Shown: one piece after another, positions 54,269 through 64,000 of the stretch | Layout of the letters: each line of letters starts with the position of its first letter | How positions within the stretch are numbered: the first letter of the stretch is position 1 | Assembly (NCBI GenBank): GCA_946902875.1 | Contig: OX336336.1 | Location: 5,922,545 to 5,986,544, forward strand | Direction of reading: 5' to 3' | Length of the DNA: 64,000 nucleotides | From: Nematopogon swammerdamellus | Lineage: Eukaryota > Arthropoda > Insecta > Lepidoptera > Adelidae | Made by a program: the position numbers and the translations under genes | The notes under the pieces: model-generated | What the model saw: the letters and a program-made list of their open reading frames with translations, nothing else | What the model was told of the DNA's origin: nothing | Databases searched by the model: none

Positions 54269-54835
54269 TTACTTCGGTAAGGAAAGGAGAAGTTTGTTTA
54301 AATGTATCTTAAATACATTCATAGACGTACAGGAGCGTAAATGCACGGGCAGATTATTCCAGAGGCGAGCTGTTTGTACTGTGTAAGAGTCCGTGTAGAA
54401 CGTGCTTGAGTGAGCCGGTATTGCCAAGAGTAAGTTGTCAGCAGATCTTAAAGCCAGACCGTGAGAAGAAAGAAATTCAAATCGTTCACTCAAATATTTG
54501 GGAGCATCAGGATCATTAAGTGTGCGGAAGAGAAGAGTGAGGGCGTGAGAGTTCCTGCGACCACGAACATCGAGCCACTGAAGGCGAGCTCGATATTCAG
54601 ATATATGGTCATACTTGCGCAATCCGAAAATATAGCGAATGCACAAGTTGAGAATACGGTCGAGTTTGTTGAGGAGATCCTCATTTAGGTCAAGATAACA
54701 CACATCGGCATAATCTAGAATTGGCAATAAGAGAGATTGAGCGAGCGTAATTTTTGTGCCAGTGGGAATGAAGTTTTGCAGACGCTTGAGAGAGTGCATG
54801 CTCCAGAAGACCTTACGACTGACCTCATTAGTTTA
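54269..54835 (-). pseudogene. LINE family K, reverse-transcriptase C-terminal fragment
   Basis: An uninterrupted minus-strand frame of at least 176 codons (stop at 54269) reads SMHSLKRLQNFIPTGTKITL AQSLLLPILDYADV, then NLCIRYIFGLRKYDHISEYR, and ends TARLWNNLPVHLRSCTSMNV F... The LLPILDYAD.-.Y, C-.-R-.IFGLRK and R-LWN-.LP motifs are the thumb and C-terminal region of Jockey/CR1-like LINE polymerases. The catalytic YADD box is not included; the copy begins abruptly at about 54835, so it is 5'-truncated rather than mutated, and probably young. Full proteins of this kind run to about 900-1000 residues. Confidence 0.75.
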
Positions 54836-54908
54836 TTACATAAAAAAGAATAATCGAAATCGAATAATCTAAATCGGTTGAAGTGGTACAGAATTATTCC
54901 CCATGTGT

Positions 54909-55045
54909 CAAACTGCAAATTGCTGGAAAAGTCCATATCACAAAAGTTTTGCTGAAGGTAACCACACACCATAGTAGTTATCAAACTGCAAATTGCTGAA
55001 AACGTCCACAACATAAGATTTGCTGAAGGTAACCACACACCATAG
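54909..55045 (+). repeat. Two direct repeats of about 70 bp
   Basis: CAAACTGCAAATTGCTGGAA and CAAACTGCAAATTGCTGAAA each run to GCTGAAGGTAACCACACACC ATAGTA. Confidence 0.75.
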
Positions 55046-55240
55046 TATTTTGTTGATTTTTCAAAAACCGCTGAATAAATTTCGATAAAATTTAAATGGG
55101 ACCACCTCTGAAGTATGAACTACCAAACAAAAAAAGAATTTTCAAAATCGGCCCACAATTGACGGAGTAATCGCGTAACAAACATAAAAAAACATACAGT
55201 CGAATTGAGAACCTCCTCCTTTTGGGAAGTCGGTTAACAA
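55046..55240 (+). repeat. Family H repeat, third copy
   Basis: AAATGGGACCACCTCTGAAG, AATCGGCCCACAATTGACGG, GAACCTCCTCCTTTTGGGAA GTCGGTTAA. Confidence 0.6.
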
Positions 55241-55622
55241 TCGAATTGATAACCTTCCCCTTATTGAAGGCTGAGGAACTGAGGGGTAACTATTACGCAT
55301 TACTTAATCTGTGGCTTAGGCGTTAACACTTGACTAGTTCCACCCTCAAAAAAATGATTTACTCGCTTGGGGTCAATTAATAAGAATAAAAACAATCATT
55401 TTATTGCTTTTCGTTGGGTTTCGATAGCGAAAACTATAATTGAATGTTCGGACACAGAAACCACATAATATGTATAAATGTATGTGCTTCCAGGGTAGCA
55501 AATAATTATTACTTACTTTTGATTAAGCAAGTGAAGTTATAAAATCAAACTATAGGAACGTAAGTACAGCAACAGCATAATCAAGGAGCTTTGAAACAGC
55601 GGCGGCGGCGGCGCTGGCGGTG
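55241..55622. other. Unassigned sequence with (CGG)n
   Basis: GCGGCGGCGGCGGCG at about 55600. No gene recognised. Confidence 0.4.
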
Positions 55623-56440
55623 CACTATGGGCAGAAAGGGCCTTTTTTCTGTCATAAATCTGTAACTTTTGAAATACGAATGCTATGTTTTTGAATTTTT
55701 TTAGGATTATAGTGTTGAAGTTGTTCTTTAAAATAAAATATCATTTATTGTAAACAAAATATTATTTATGCAAGAAAAAAATGTTTAAACATGAGTTACA
55801 TATTAGTAACACTTTGTCGTTTCATAAATTTTGTTAAAATACCGCAAAATATCACTAATAGGGATTTTAGGCATTAGGAAGGATTTTAGCACAATTATTA
55901 TTCTTATAAAAAATAAACACTTGATATAGGAAATAATAAAATAATAAAATATTATTGATTGCTTCCGTAATATAGTTACATCACATCAAAGACGAACTTA
56001 TTGTCGGAGAAAAAATTGCCTAACCATCAACCTTGGGAGGTGCCTACGAGTACATATATGAGATAAATATTGGATAGCTCTAGAATTAAAACTCATTAGA
56101 AATAAATTAAATAAGTTACTACAATTCAGAATAATCGCATTGTTTTTAACAAAGAAAACAAACATTATTCCACTAATTGTAAAGCTTCCTCATCAAGTTC
56201 TTTGTTATATTTTATTGGCTGTTTTCTTATACTAGTTATGTATGGATCCGAGGTATATATTAAAGTATGAAAAACATCTTCGTTAGTAGCAGATCTTGAG
56301 CATTTTCTAGCGTGGTGCAAACGAAATTGTTTGTAATCCTTGTTTCGCGATTCCTGCCTGAGCATCTTTTGAGGAAAACCTTGCATAACACTCGCTTAGG
56401 ACACTTGAAAGACGCCATGGTGTAAATATTTTTGAACAAT
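55623..56440 (-). mobile_element. Relative of the giant-foldback element, truncated
   Basis: One end at 55623 begins CACTATGGGCAGAAAGGGCC, similar in form to CACAGTGGGTCGAGAC. The minus-strand coding fragment at 56165-56386 is homologous to those in the giant foldback. The other end appears replaced by the LINE at 56540. Confidence 0.45.
56165..56386 (-). pseudogene. Diverged copy of the unidentified element protein
   Basis: The minus-strand frame reads GFPQKMLRQESRNKDYKQFR, then HHARKCSRSATNEDVFHTLI, YTSDPYITSIRKQP and a glutamate-rich end. It aligns with the giant-foldback copies through (E)-.-RNKD(Y/F), H-.-RK-.-SR-ATNED and SDP, at roughly half identity. This shows the protein family has several independent lineages here. 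Only the C-terminal part is present. Function unknown. Confidence 0.6.
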
Positions 56441-56539
56441 ACTAGTTGATTGATCGCGACAGTTTATATATATAAAACCGAAGGAGTATCGTGTACAATG
56501 CCAATATGGCATATTTCGAGTGCAATTCGTGTGCATGGT

Positions 56540-56850
56540 TTGATAGTGGTCACGTACATAAACAACTGGGCAGGGATTGCATCCCTACACGCTGGACTTA
56601 CCGCGGATGCGTACCAATCGATTCTGCAGACCTTTCCTCTACAGAACCGGTAAACTCTGGAACGCTCTCCCTGCCCATATATTTCCCCCCAAGTACAGTC
56701 TCGGGTCCTTCAAGAGGGGCGTGAATGGGCACCTGTCAGGCCGGCATGGCATTCGCAACCCCCGCATACGACCGAATGTCCATGGGCGTCGTTAGACTCC
56801 TTATGGGTGGCTCAACCATAAATGTCGCGCTGTCAATAAAAATTTTTTTT
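56540..56850 (+). pseudogene. LINE family C, 3' end copy
   Basis: The frame 56577-56795 reads MRTNRFCRPFLYRTGKLWNA and LPAHIFPPKYSLGSFKRGVN, the common LINE C-terminal block, without the stop that interrupts the copy at 49466. The tail has ACCGAATGTCCATGGGCGTC and an AATAAAAATTTTTTTTTTTT end near 56840. Confidence 0.7.
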
Positions 56851-57921
56851 TTTTGTTCCGTGATTTAACTACCAGGACGGACACATTATACAACATAAAT
56901 AATTTTAAACAACTATATTTTCTAAAGAGCTCAATTTAAAATTTTTAAATATTTCATGACTTGACCCTGTGGTAAATACTTCGAATTAAAATTATATTCA
57001 TTACTGAAAATTAAGTACATCTGAAGTTTTTCACTGAAAGCCGTTTTAATTTGACATATTCCTATCTGATAAAACCATAATGAATACTTACGGAACCCTA
57101 CTACCGTGCATGGATACGGACTTTGCCGCTTTTTTAAATAATGTGCAAACCACACAGTTAAATGATAAGATTATAATTAACCACATCCAAATATAACGAT
57201 ACTAATCACGCGCTATTGATAAGACTTGTTGCTAGATCTACTTGCGCGATCATTTTTCCATAGTGCCCAATCTTTATAAATATTTAAATTGTCGCTTATG
57301 CGCAAAAAAACCGCAAAATATTTCTTATGGCTGTTATTGTCAAAGACATAGGCTATAATTCGGATAGGATATTTTGGCGAAGGCAAACGCAGATACCATT
57401 TAAAAGCTTAGTTGAATGTTAAACTTATTATAAAAATTCCATTTCCAAAATAACAAAAATAATTGCTTTAATTTAATTTTTTTTCACATATATTATATAT
57501 TTCTGAAAAGATAATTAAACACCCTTTTCAACCATATATGACAGATATTCATGGAAATTATACACTTCAAATAAATTAAACATGAATCTGTGCACAGAGA
57601 ATGACTTAAATCGATGCCGTAATTTTGTTCGACTTTCAAAGCTCATAAAGTATAGTAAATTTTACTTATATGAAAAAAATTATGTAACACTGAAAAGTTC
57701 ATTATGTTATCTATAAATGCTCATACATTATATAAGTGTAGTTGAACTTTCGTGAAAATGATTAATGGCAGACGCTTGTATGGGGGGAATCCATAGTGCG
57801 GTGTGGCCCGATCGTTGTTCTGTGAGCATAATGGATTGTTGGAAATGCCAAGTGCGCCCTGCCAGGGTGCAGCAGGTTCGGCGCGGGCCCGGCCGCCGCC
57901 GCCGCGCCGCCGCCGACTCAC
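56851..57921. other. AT-rich unassigned, then a GC-rich block
   Basis: No gene from 56851 to about 57780. A CCG/CGG-rich block at 57870-57915 lies just inside the putative donor at 57921 and would be the start of an intron. Confidence 0.4.
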
Positions 57922-58100
57922 CTGGTACGATTGTTTATTTAAAAGTGCAAACTCAATGAGATTTATTTTAAACTGGTTTAAACCGCGACGGGACGGCGCA
58001 GTCAAGGGCGGGTGCGGAACAAAAAATAAAGTAAAGTTCAGGCATTGACTTTAACTCGCACGAGTGTGTCGTGCCGTCGTGCGTGGCGACATTTTGCTGG
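57922..58100 (-). other. Possible 5'-untranslated exon of a minus-strand gene
   Basis: On the minus strand CAATCGTACCAG is followed by a perfect donor GTGAGT (57921-57916) and then a GC-rich block typical of first introns. No ATG-led frame of note precedes it, hence a 5' UTR. The upstream limit is arbitrary and no TATA box is called. Confidence 0.3.
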
Positions 58101-58333
58101 TGCAAAAGTGGAAGAGTAACATTTACCAGAACTTGTGTAGAACTGTGTGTGTACGTGTACCTATAATCTAGTTTTTAACGCGAGGAAAAGCTACGTGTTT
58201 AGTATCTACCGTAGAGTACAAGAATATCGACAGAGCTGGCGAAATGAATGGTTTTCACCTTTTCAATAGCTGAATAAATCTATGAATGAAATATTTCTAT
58301 TCATACCAATGTTTGGTTTCAGATTTATCTCTA

Positions 58334-59319
58334 TACAGGGTGTTCGGCACATGAACCGACAAAAATTGTTTGTAGGTAAGTGGGGTCATTTGCAACGTTT
58401 TGACCCATGATACCTTTTGTCAGATGTCACGTGGTATCGAGATACGATTTTTTTTCTTTATTTTTGAAAATTACCAAAATCCCAGCTATAAACCCTTGTA
58501 ACTTTTTTGTTTATGATAGTATCGGCACGAAATAAAATTTATTGAATTTTACGATGTATCATTGTTCTAGAAAAAATATTATTAATTAAAGTTAATACCA
58601 TGAAAAGGTTTTATGACCTCCCAGATTCCCGAAAACGAGTAAAAATGTGACAGAGTCTTAATTTCTTAATTCATAAAAAAAAACTAACAGCAATTTAGTG
58701 CTTCATTTTCTTTTAAAAAGTTCGCTAGTTTACACCCTTTCCAACGGTATACCACATGTCATACAAATAATTCACGATGTGGTCAAAATTAGGCACAGAG
58801 ACAGAACAGAACGACAACACGGGCACTAATCTGTGGTCGCTTCCCGTATTGAGAGCGTTTTCAAGAGCATTTTCAAATTTAGAACATGTACCGGCCGCGC
58901 GGGCACCCTTGCAAATTATCCCTAATTTTGTCGTGCTAAAAAATGAAGCTATGAATTGCTGTCAGTTTTTTTTTAATGAATTAAGAAATTAAGATTCTGT
59001 CATATTTTTACTCGTTCTCGGAACTTTGGGAGGTCATAACCTTTTCATGGTATTAACTTCATCACATAATATTTTTTCTAGAACAAGGATACATCGTAAA
59101 ATTCAATAAATTTTATTTGGTGCTGATAAAATCATAAACAAAAAAGTTACAAGGACAAGGGTTTAAAGCTGGGATTTTGGTAATTTTTAAAAATAAAGAA
59201 AAAAATCGTATCTCTATACCACGTGACATCTGACAAAAGGTATCATGGGTCAAAACGTTGCAAATGACCCCACTTAACTACAAAAAAATTTTGTCGGTTC
59301 GTGTGCCGGACACCCTGTA
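58334..59319. mobile_element. TA-flanked foldback element, CAGGGTG ends
   Basis: Element 58336-59317 begins CAGGGTGTTCGGCACATGAA and ends with the complement, with TA outside each end. Arms of about 375 bp (to about 58710 and from about 58935) enclose a 225-bp centre. The terminal CAGGGTG and TA flanks match the mariner-type element at 25499. No transposase remains. Confidence 0.75.
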
Positions 59320-59685
59320 TACTTATATATTTTATATGTGGGCGCGAAATAATTTTGTTAACGTGCAACACTTAAATATCTTGAAGAATGGCACTAGTGG
59401 CAGTACTGGTATTTATTGCCTGTATGTTGGTGGACCTGCACAAGCGCGCCTATGTTCAATTTATTCACCATCTTTAATTATTTGGCATTGGACCAATCAC
59501 AATGCAGCGATTACTTCTAATTTTCGTCGCCAGGTGGCAGAATGTCTGCTTTAGAACAATATCAAGGTGATGCAGACTGAAGTTGGCTGCAAGCCCTGTT
59601 TACAGGTTTTTGAAGGAATTTCCGCAGATCTGAACTGAGAGTTGTCACACGTGGTTGTGTGAAACGTGCTCTGCAGATTTGCAAA
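59320..59685 (+). promoter_or_regulatory. Leader of the LTR retrotransposon (5' LTR not resolvable)
   Basis: The sequence between the foldback and the gag-pol start must hold at least the untranslated leader and perhaps the 5' LTR. With the 3' LTR outside the window the LTR boundaries cannot be found by comparison, and no primer-binding site is evident by eye. TTATATATTTTATATG at 59322 is TATA-like. Confidence 0.3.
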
Positions 59686-62600
59686 ATGGCCGACCCAAGC
59701 CATGAGGTGTTACCCGATGACATCACTGGGAGCCTTGCTCCGACATCGGAAGCGGAATCACGGCAGTCTCAGCCACTGCCACCCACGCCAGCTGCTGGGC
59801 ATCTCTTGACAAGACCTAACTGCGAATCGCAAGTACCTTCAGAATTTTTTTCGCACATGATGAGCATGATGCAACAAATGACCGAACGGCTCACTGCACC
59901 AACACCGGATACCAAGATCCGCATTGCAGATGTTTATTTACCCCCTTTCGATCCTGACAATAATGTGGGTGTAAGGGAATGGTGCAATCACGTTGACAAT
60001 GCAAAATCTAACTACAACCTAGCAGATTACGATGTGCGTATGAAGGTTTCAAGTCTCTTGAAGGGCAGAGCAAAACTGTGGGCCGACATTTGGCTTGTTC
60101 ATACTACAACTTGGCAAGAATTACGCACCAATTTGATAACTACCTTCGAGCCTGAAAATAGATACTCCCGAGACATTCTTAAGTTCAAAGAGCATGTGTA
60201 CGACCCTTCAAAAGATATTTCCGAATTTCTGTCAACTGCATGGATACTATGGCGTAGAGTTACGAAAGATAAGCTTCCAAACGAAGATGCTGTTGAAGCA
60301 GTGATAGGGAGCGTAAGCGATGAAAGACTTCGGATTGAACTCATGAACGCCAGGGCTACTTCCGTACCTGAACTGATTTCTGTCGCCTCGGCCATCCGCC
60401 GTAAACGTTCAAACATACCTACTTCGACCATAGCTTCAAAAAGACAACGTTTTTCTGAAGACAAATTTGATTTCATTACTTGTAATTTATGCAAAAAACG
60501 TGGACACTATGCACGCGATTGTCGTACTTATAAGCAGAATGAAGTTGATAGGCGCGAGTCCTCGGTGACAGCACCAAGCCATACGTTAAATAAATCTACC
60601 GGGCTCAAGAAAACTTGTTCATATTGTAGCGCGGCAGGTCATACATACGAAACGTGTTATAAGCGCGATAATTCTCGTGGCAACGTGAACATTATCGGTA
60701 GACCTAAACTGACTAACATAGTAGTGAGGGTAGATAAAGTCGAATTATGTGGTATTTTCGATAGCGGCGCTGACTGTTCGGTTATTCGGGAATCCGCTGC
60801 ATCTAAAGTACCTGGTAGACGAGAAAGTTCGGTGACCTACCTTAAGGGTCTAGGTCACCCTGTGCTTTCTGTTCAAACCCTTACTACCACTTGTGCTATC
60901 AATGACATTAATGTGGAAATTCAATTCCATGTCTTGCCTGATCATGAACTTTCTTCTGATGTGCTTATAGGTACCAACCTGTTTTTGGACACAGGACTTG
61001 CGGTTATCGTAACCAGTGGCGGAGCTAGAATCATACGGCAACCTATCGTTTATCACATACAGAAAGAAAACTCAATATTTGAAAAAATTTATACCGATTT
61101 AACTGATGATGACCAAATAAAAAATCTTAAAATTTTGCTTAACAAATTTTCGCATCTCTTTATACACGGCCTTTCACATACTCGAGTTAAAACTGGTGAA
61201 CTTGAGATAAGATTGAAAGATCCAAACAAATTTGTTGAAAGGAAGCCATACCGCTTGAATTCGTTTGAGCGAGAAAAAGTTCGTAAGATCATCAATGAGC
61301 TCCTACAGCACAACATTATTCGTGAAAGTAAATCACCGTTTTCCAGTCCAATTATTCTGGTGAAGAAAAAGAATGGTGATGATCGCATGTGCGTCGACTT
61401 CCGTCAACTGAATGCTAATACAGTCCGCGACCATTATCCACTCCCTCTGATTGCTGATCAAATCGACCAGCTTGCTGATGGCTATTATTTCACCACTCTC
61501 GATATGGCATCAGGATTTCATCAAATACCGATAGCCGAAGAATCTATTGAAAAAACTGCATTCATTACGCCTGATGGTTTATATGAATACTTAACTATGC
61601 CATTCGGCTTATCTAATGCACCTGCGGTTTATCAACGTTGCATTAACCGTGCTTTGCGGAATTTACTCGGTAAAATCGCGCAGGTCTACATAGATGACGT
61701 TTTAAGTAAGTGTGAATCTTTCCAGGAAGGTATCACGTTCCTCGAACAAATTCTTCTTGCATTACAGGAGGCAGGCTTCTCCATTAATATTGAAAAATGC
61801 GCATTCTTTAAGCGTTCCATAGAGTACTTAGGAAATGTAATCTCAGATGGTAGAGTCAGTCCTAGTCCTCGAAAGGTAGAAGCATTAGCGAAGTCGCCTG
61901 TACCGAGCACAGTTAAGCAGGTTCGACAGTTCAACGGGTTGGCCGGATACTTTAGACGATTTATCCCAGATTTTTCTCGTTTGATGATTCCACTTTATGA
62001 TCTCACAAAACAAGGTGCGAAGTGGCAATGGAGTCATGAGCATGAAGAGGTCCGGAACAAGATAATCGCATATCTAACGTCAGCACCTGTACTGACGATC
62101 TTTCGAGAAAACGCCCCTATAGAGCTGTACACTGATGCCAGCTCCGTCGGATATGGTGCTGTCCTTATTCTAATAATAGACGGCCGACAACACGTAGTAG
62201 CGTACATGAGCACAAGAACCACCGACGCAGAAAGTAGATACCACTCATATGAATTGGAAACCTTAGCAGTTGTCAGAGCTATAAAACATTTCCGACATTT
62301 TCTGTATGGAAGAAAATTTAAAGTCATAACCGATTGCAATTCGCTAAAAGCATCCAAGCACAAACAAGACCTTCTTCCACGAATTCATAGGTGGTGGGCT
62401 TTTCTCCAGCACTACGATTTCGAAATTGAATACCGAAAAGGAGAGCGGATACAACATGCCGATTTCTTTAGCAGGAACCCGACTACTCTCACTGTAAATG
62501 TAATGACGAATGATCTTTCTTGGCTGAAAGTAGAGCAACGCAGAGATATTACCCTAAGAGCTATAATTAATAAACTTAACAGCAATGAAGAAGTTGAAGG

Positions 62601-63822
62601 TTACTTGCTCGACGATGGAATTCTAAAACTTCGCCTCGAATCTAATATTACGGGTGCAAGGAATTTAATAGTAGTTCCAGCAGCTTTTCAATGGAGTTTA
62701 ATTAATACCTTTCACACTGCATTAAAACACCTTGGATGGGAGAAAACTCTCCATAAGATTAAAGAATCTTACTGGTTCGACAGGATGAACACGATTGTCC
62801 GTACTTTCATCGATAACTGTGTCGTCTGTAAAATGTCAAAAAATACATCTGGAGCTATACAAGTACGTCTACATCCCATAGAGAAACCTTCAGCAGCATT
62901 TCAAGTGGTTCATATGGACATCACGGGTAAACTGGGTGTACCCAATGATCAAGAATATGTCATTGTGACTATCGATGCTTTCTCCAAATATGTACTTCTC
63001 TACTACGCCAACAACAAGTCTCAGTTCAGTACTTTGGCAGCCCTGAAACAAGTTATTCATCTGTTCGGTTCCCCCAAGCAGCTTGTCGTCGATGGAGATA
63101 GAGCCTTCCTTGGAGAATTTCAAAAATATTGCACGAGCTTCGGAATTGAAATTCACGCTATTTCGCCAGGAGTTAGCCGAGCGAATGGGCAAGTCGAACG
63201 TGTTATGTCAACTCTCAAGAATGGACTTATAATGATAAAGAACTACGAAACTGAACAATGGCACACTGCATTGGGTGGTCTTCAATTGGCTCTCAACTGC
63301 ACGGTGCATAAGACAACTGGATTTGCCCCACTCACATTGCTCACTAGACATCATCATTGCGTCCCTCCGGAATTACTTAATCTCGTGAACTTTGAAAAAG
63401 AACAAATCAACCTAGAATTACTGGAGCAACATGTGCAGAAACGTACCGTGGAGGCAGCAGCTAAAGCAAAATTACGATTTGACAGAGACAAAGCAAGAAT
63501 TCAACATTTTCAGCGTGGCGAGTATGTCCTAGTCAAGAATAACCCACGGAATCAGACTTCGTTGGATTTGAAATTCAGTGAACCTTATGAAATCTATAAA
63601 GTTCTTGAAAATGATCGATATCTGGTGAAACGAGTCGTCGGTAGAGGACGACCTCGTAAGGTCTCTCATGATCAGCTACGACGGGCTCCGTGTCCAGGCG
63701 ATCAGATAGCCATGTGGGAGAGTCCAAATGATTCTGGGCAGCTGGCGAGTGCTGATGTAGTTCATACACCGTCCACGTCATACGATACCGTAGTGGACAC
63801 ACAAATCAACAATTCTTTTTAA
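59686..63822 (+). CDS. Gag-Pol polyprotein of a Ty3/gypsy-type LTR retrotransposon
   Basis: A single uninterrupted frame of 1378 residues from ATG 59686 (context GCAAAATGGCC); the frame is open nine codons further up but without ATG. In order: gag capsid-like region (about 75-250); two CX2CX4HX4C zinc knuckles (C266 to C279 and C311 to C324); protease with DSGA at 359-362; reverse transcriptase (about 520-700) with YIDD at 668-671; RNase H with D817, E858, D883; integrase with an HHCC zinc finger (H1010, H1015, C1045, C1048) and D1078, D1136, E1171; then a GPY/F-like SEPYEIYKVLENDRYLVK. All key residues are present, so it may be active or recently so. There is no frameshift between gag and pol and no envelope gene. 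Domain order puts it in Ty3/gypsy; a place near the Mdg3/blastopia or Mag branches is a guess. Confidence 0.92.
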   Translation: MADPSHEVLPDDITGSLAPTSEAESRQSQPLPPTPAAGHLLTRPNCESQVPSEFFSHMMSMMQQMTERLTAPTPDTKIRIADVYLPPFDPDNNVGVREWCNHVDNAKSNYNLADYDVRMKVSSLLKGRAKLWADIWLVHTTTWQELRTNLITTFEPENRYSRDILKFKEHVYDPSKDISEFLSTAWILWRRVTKDKLPNEDAVEAVIGSVSDERLRIELMNARATSVPELISVASAIRRKRSNIPTSTIASKRQRFSEDKFDFITCNLCKKRGHYARDCRTYKQNEVDRRESSVTAPSHTLNKSTGLKKTCSYCSAAGHTYETCYKRDNSRGNVNIIGRPKLTNIVVRVDKVELCGIFDSGADCSVIRESAASKVPGRRESSVTYLKGLGHPVLSVQTLTTTCAINDINVEIQFHVLPDHELSSDVLIGTNLFLDTGLAVIVTSGGARIIRQPIVYHIQKENSIFEKIYTDLTDDDQIKNLKILLNKFSHLFIHGLSHTRVKTGELEIRLKDPNKFVERKPYRLNSFEREKVRKIINELLQHNIIRESKSPFSSPIILVKKKNGDDRMCVDFRQLNANTVRDHYPLPLIADQIDQLADGYYFTTLDMASGFHQIPIAEESIEKTAFITPDGLYEYLTMPFGLSNAPAVYQRCINRALRNLLGKIAQVYIDDVLSKCESFQEGITFLEQILLALQEAGFSINIEKCAFFKRSIEYLGNVISDGRVSPSPRKVEALAKSPVPSTVKQVRQFNGLAGYFRRFIPDFSRLMIPLYDLTKQGAKWQWSHEHEEVRNKIIAYLTSAPVLTIFRENAPIELYTDASSVGYGAVLILIIDGRQHVVAYMSTRTTDAESRYHSYELETLAVVRAIKHFRHFLYGRKFKVITDCNSLKASKHKQDLLPRIHRWWAFLQHYDFEIEYRKGERIQHADFFSRNPTTLTVNVMTNDLSWLKVEQRRDITLRAIINKLNSNEEVEGYLLDDGILKLRLESNITGARNLIVVPAAFQWSLINTFHTALKHLGWEKTLHKIKESYWFDRMNTIVRTFIDNCVVCKMSKNTSGAIQVRLHPIEKPSAAFQVVHMDITGKLGVPNDQEYVIVTIDAFSKYVLLYYANNKSQFSTLAALKQVIHLFGSPKQLVVDGDRAFLGEFQKYCTSFGIEIHAISPGVSRANGQVERVMSTLKNGLIMIKNYETEQWHTALGGLQLALNCTVHKTTGFAPLTLLTRHHHCVPPELLNLVNFEKEQINLELLEQHVQKRTVEAAAKAKLRFDRDKARIQHFQRGEYVLVKNNPRNQTSLDLKFSEPYEIYKVLENDRYLVKRVVGRGRPRKVSHDQLRRAPCPGDQIAMWESPNDSGQLASADVVHTPSTSYDTVVDTQINNSF

Positions 63823-63832
63823 TTTGGTGAAT

Positions 63833-63990
63833 TTGTTCCGTGTCATTGTAGTTCTTTAATCACTGTTGTTCCATGCCATTGTTGTTCTTTAATTACTGTT
63901 GTTCCATGTCATTGTTGTGTTATAATAACTATTGTTTCATGTCATTTTTGTTCTTCAATCACTTTTGTTCTATGTTACTGTTCTTGTCTT
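63833..63990 (+). repeat. 33-bp tandem repeat downstream of gag-pol
   Basis: Units TTGTTCCGTGTCATTGTAGT..., starting at 63833, 63866, 63899, 63932 and 63965, with increasing divergence. T-rich and just after the stop; it lies in the 3' untranslated part before the 3' LTR, or at its start. Confidence 0.85.
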
Positions 63991-64000
63991 TTCAAGTGAT

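Noticed and set aside
59320..59685. Assigned 5' LTR and primer-binding site
   Set aside because: Without the 3' LTR in the window the boundaries cannot be verified.
1..64000. CRISPR arrays, bacterial operons, defence islands
   Set aside because: No spaced direct-repeat arrays or compact gene clusters; sequence is of eukaryotic, repeat-rich character.

Overview
The window looks like AT-rich insect nuclear DNA, most probably from a moth or butterfly. The grounds are the types of interspersed repeat (short elements beginning CTAGCTGTGCCCGCGGC, elements carrying the CCAAGTGCGAGTCG head, CGAAACGTCGAGCAA fragments, LINE tails ending in short microsatellites), the (GATGAT) tail behind an RTE-like LINE, and the absence of compact gene arrays. 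Species and order are inferences, not demonstrated. There are no operons, CRISPR arrays, rRNA operons or bacterial-type genes.

Almost everything that can be identified is transposable-element material. The only long intact reading frame is a fused gag-pol of a Ty3/gypsy-type LTR retrotransposon at the right edge (59686-63822), followed by a 33-bp tandem repeat; its 3' LTR lies beyond the window. The rest is 5'-truncated LINE tails (at least four families), a 5S rRNA-derived SINE family, several other short element families, one internally deleted hAT element with a perfect 8-bp target duplication, and an unusual number of inverted-repeat (foldback) elements, with arms from 11 bp to about 1.3 kb. 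The largest, 40732-43963, holds two mirror-image, separately damaged copies of an unidentified protein-coding segment; a diverged relative lies at 56165-56386. Another, 481-2086, has outward-facing inverted arrays of a 68-bp minisatellite around a retroelement-derived coding fragment; a third array of the same repeat is at 30062-30675.

Host coding sequence is sparse. Two short minus-strand segments look like real exons with splice signals and compatible phases: 25250-25362 (a PH-domain-like strand pattern) and 12899-13085 (basic, then poly-Gly, then acidic). Weaker minus-strand candidates lie at 46606-46661, 38362-38448 and 18360-18500, with a possible 5'-untranslated exon ending at 57922. 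The simplest reading, which is inference, is one long minus-strand gene whose very large introns have filled with nested transposable elements. No gene symbol can be assigned with confidence.

Layout: 0.5-3 kb foldback minisatellite element and LINE scraps; 3-12.5 kb short repeats and foldbacks; 12.6-13.1 kb a cluster of AGATGGCGC motifs beside the best exon; 13-25 kb SINEs, hAT, foldbacks; 25.2 kb PH-like exon; 25.5-32 kb mariner-type foldback and second minisatellite block; 32-40.7 kb mostly unassigned; 40.7-44 kb giant palindrome; 44-58 kb LINE tails, SINEs and hairpins; 58.3-64 kb foldback element followed by the LTR retrotransposon.
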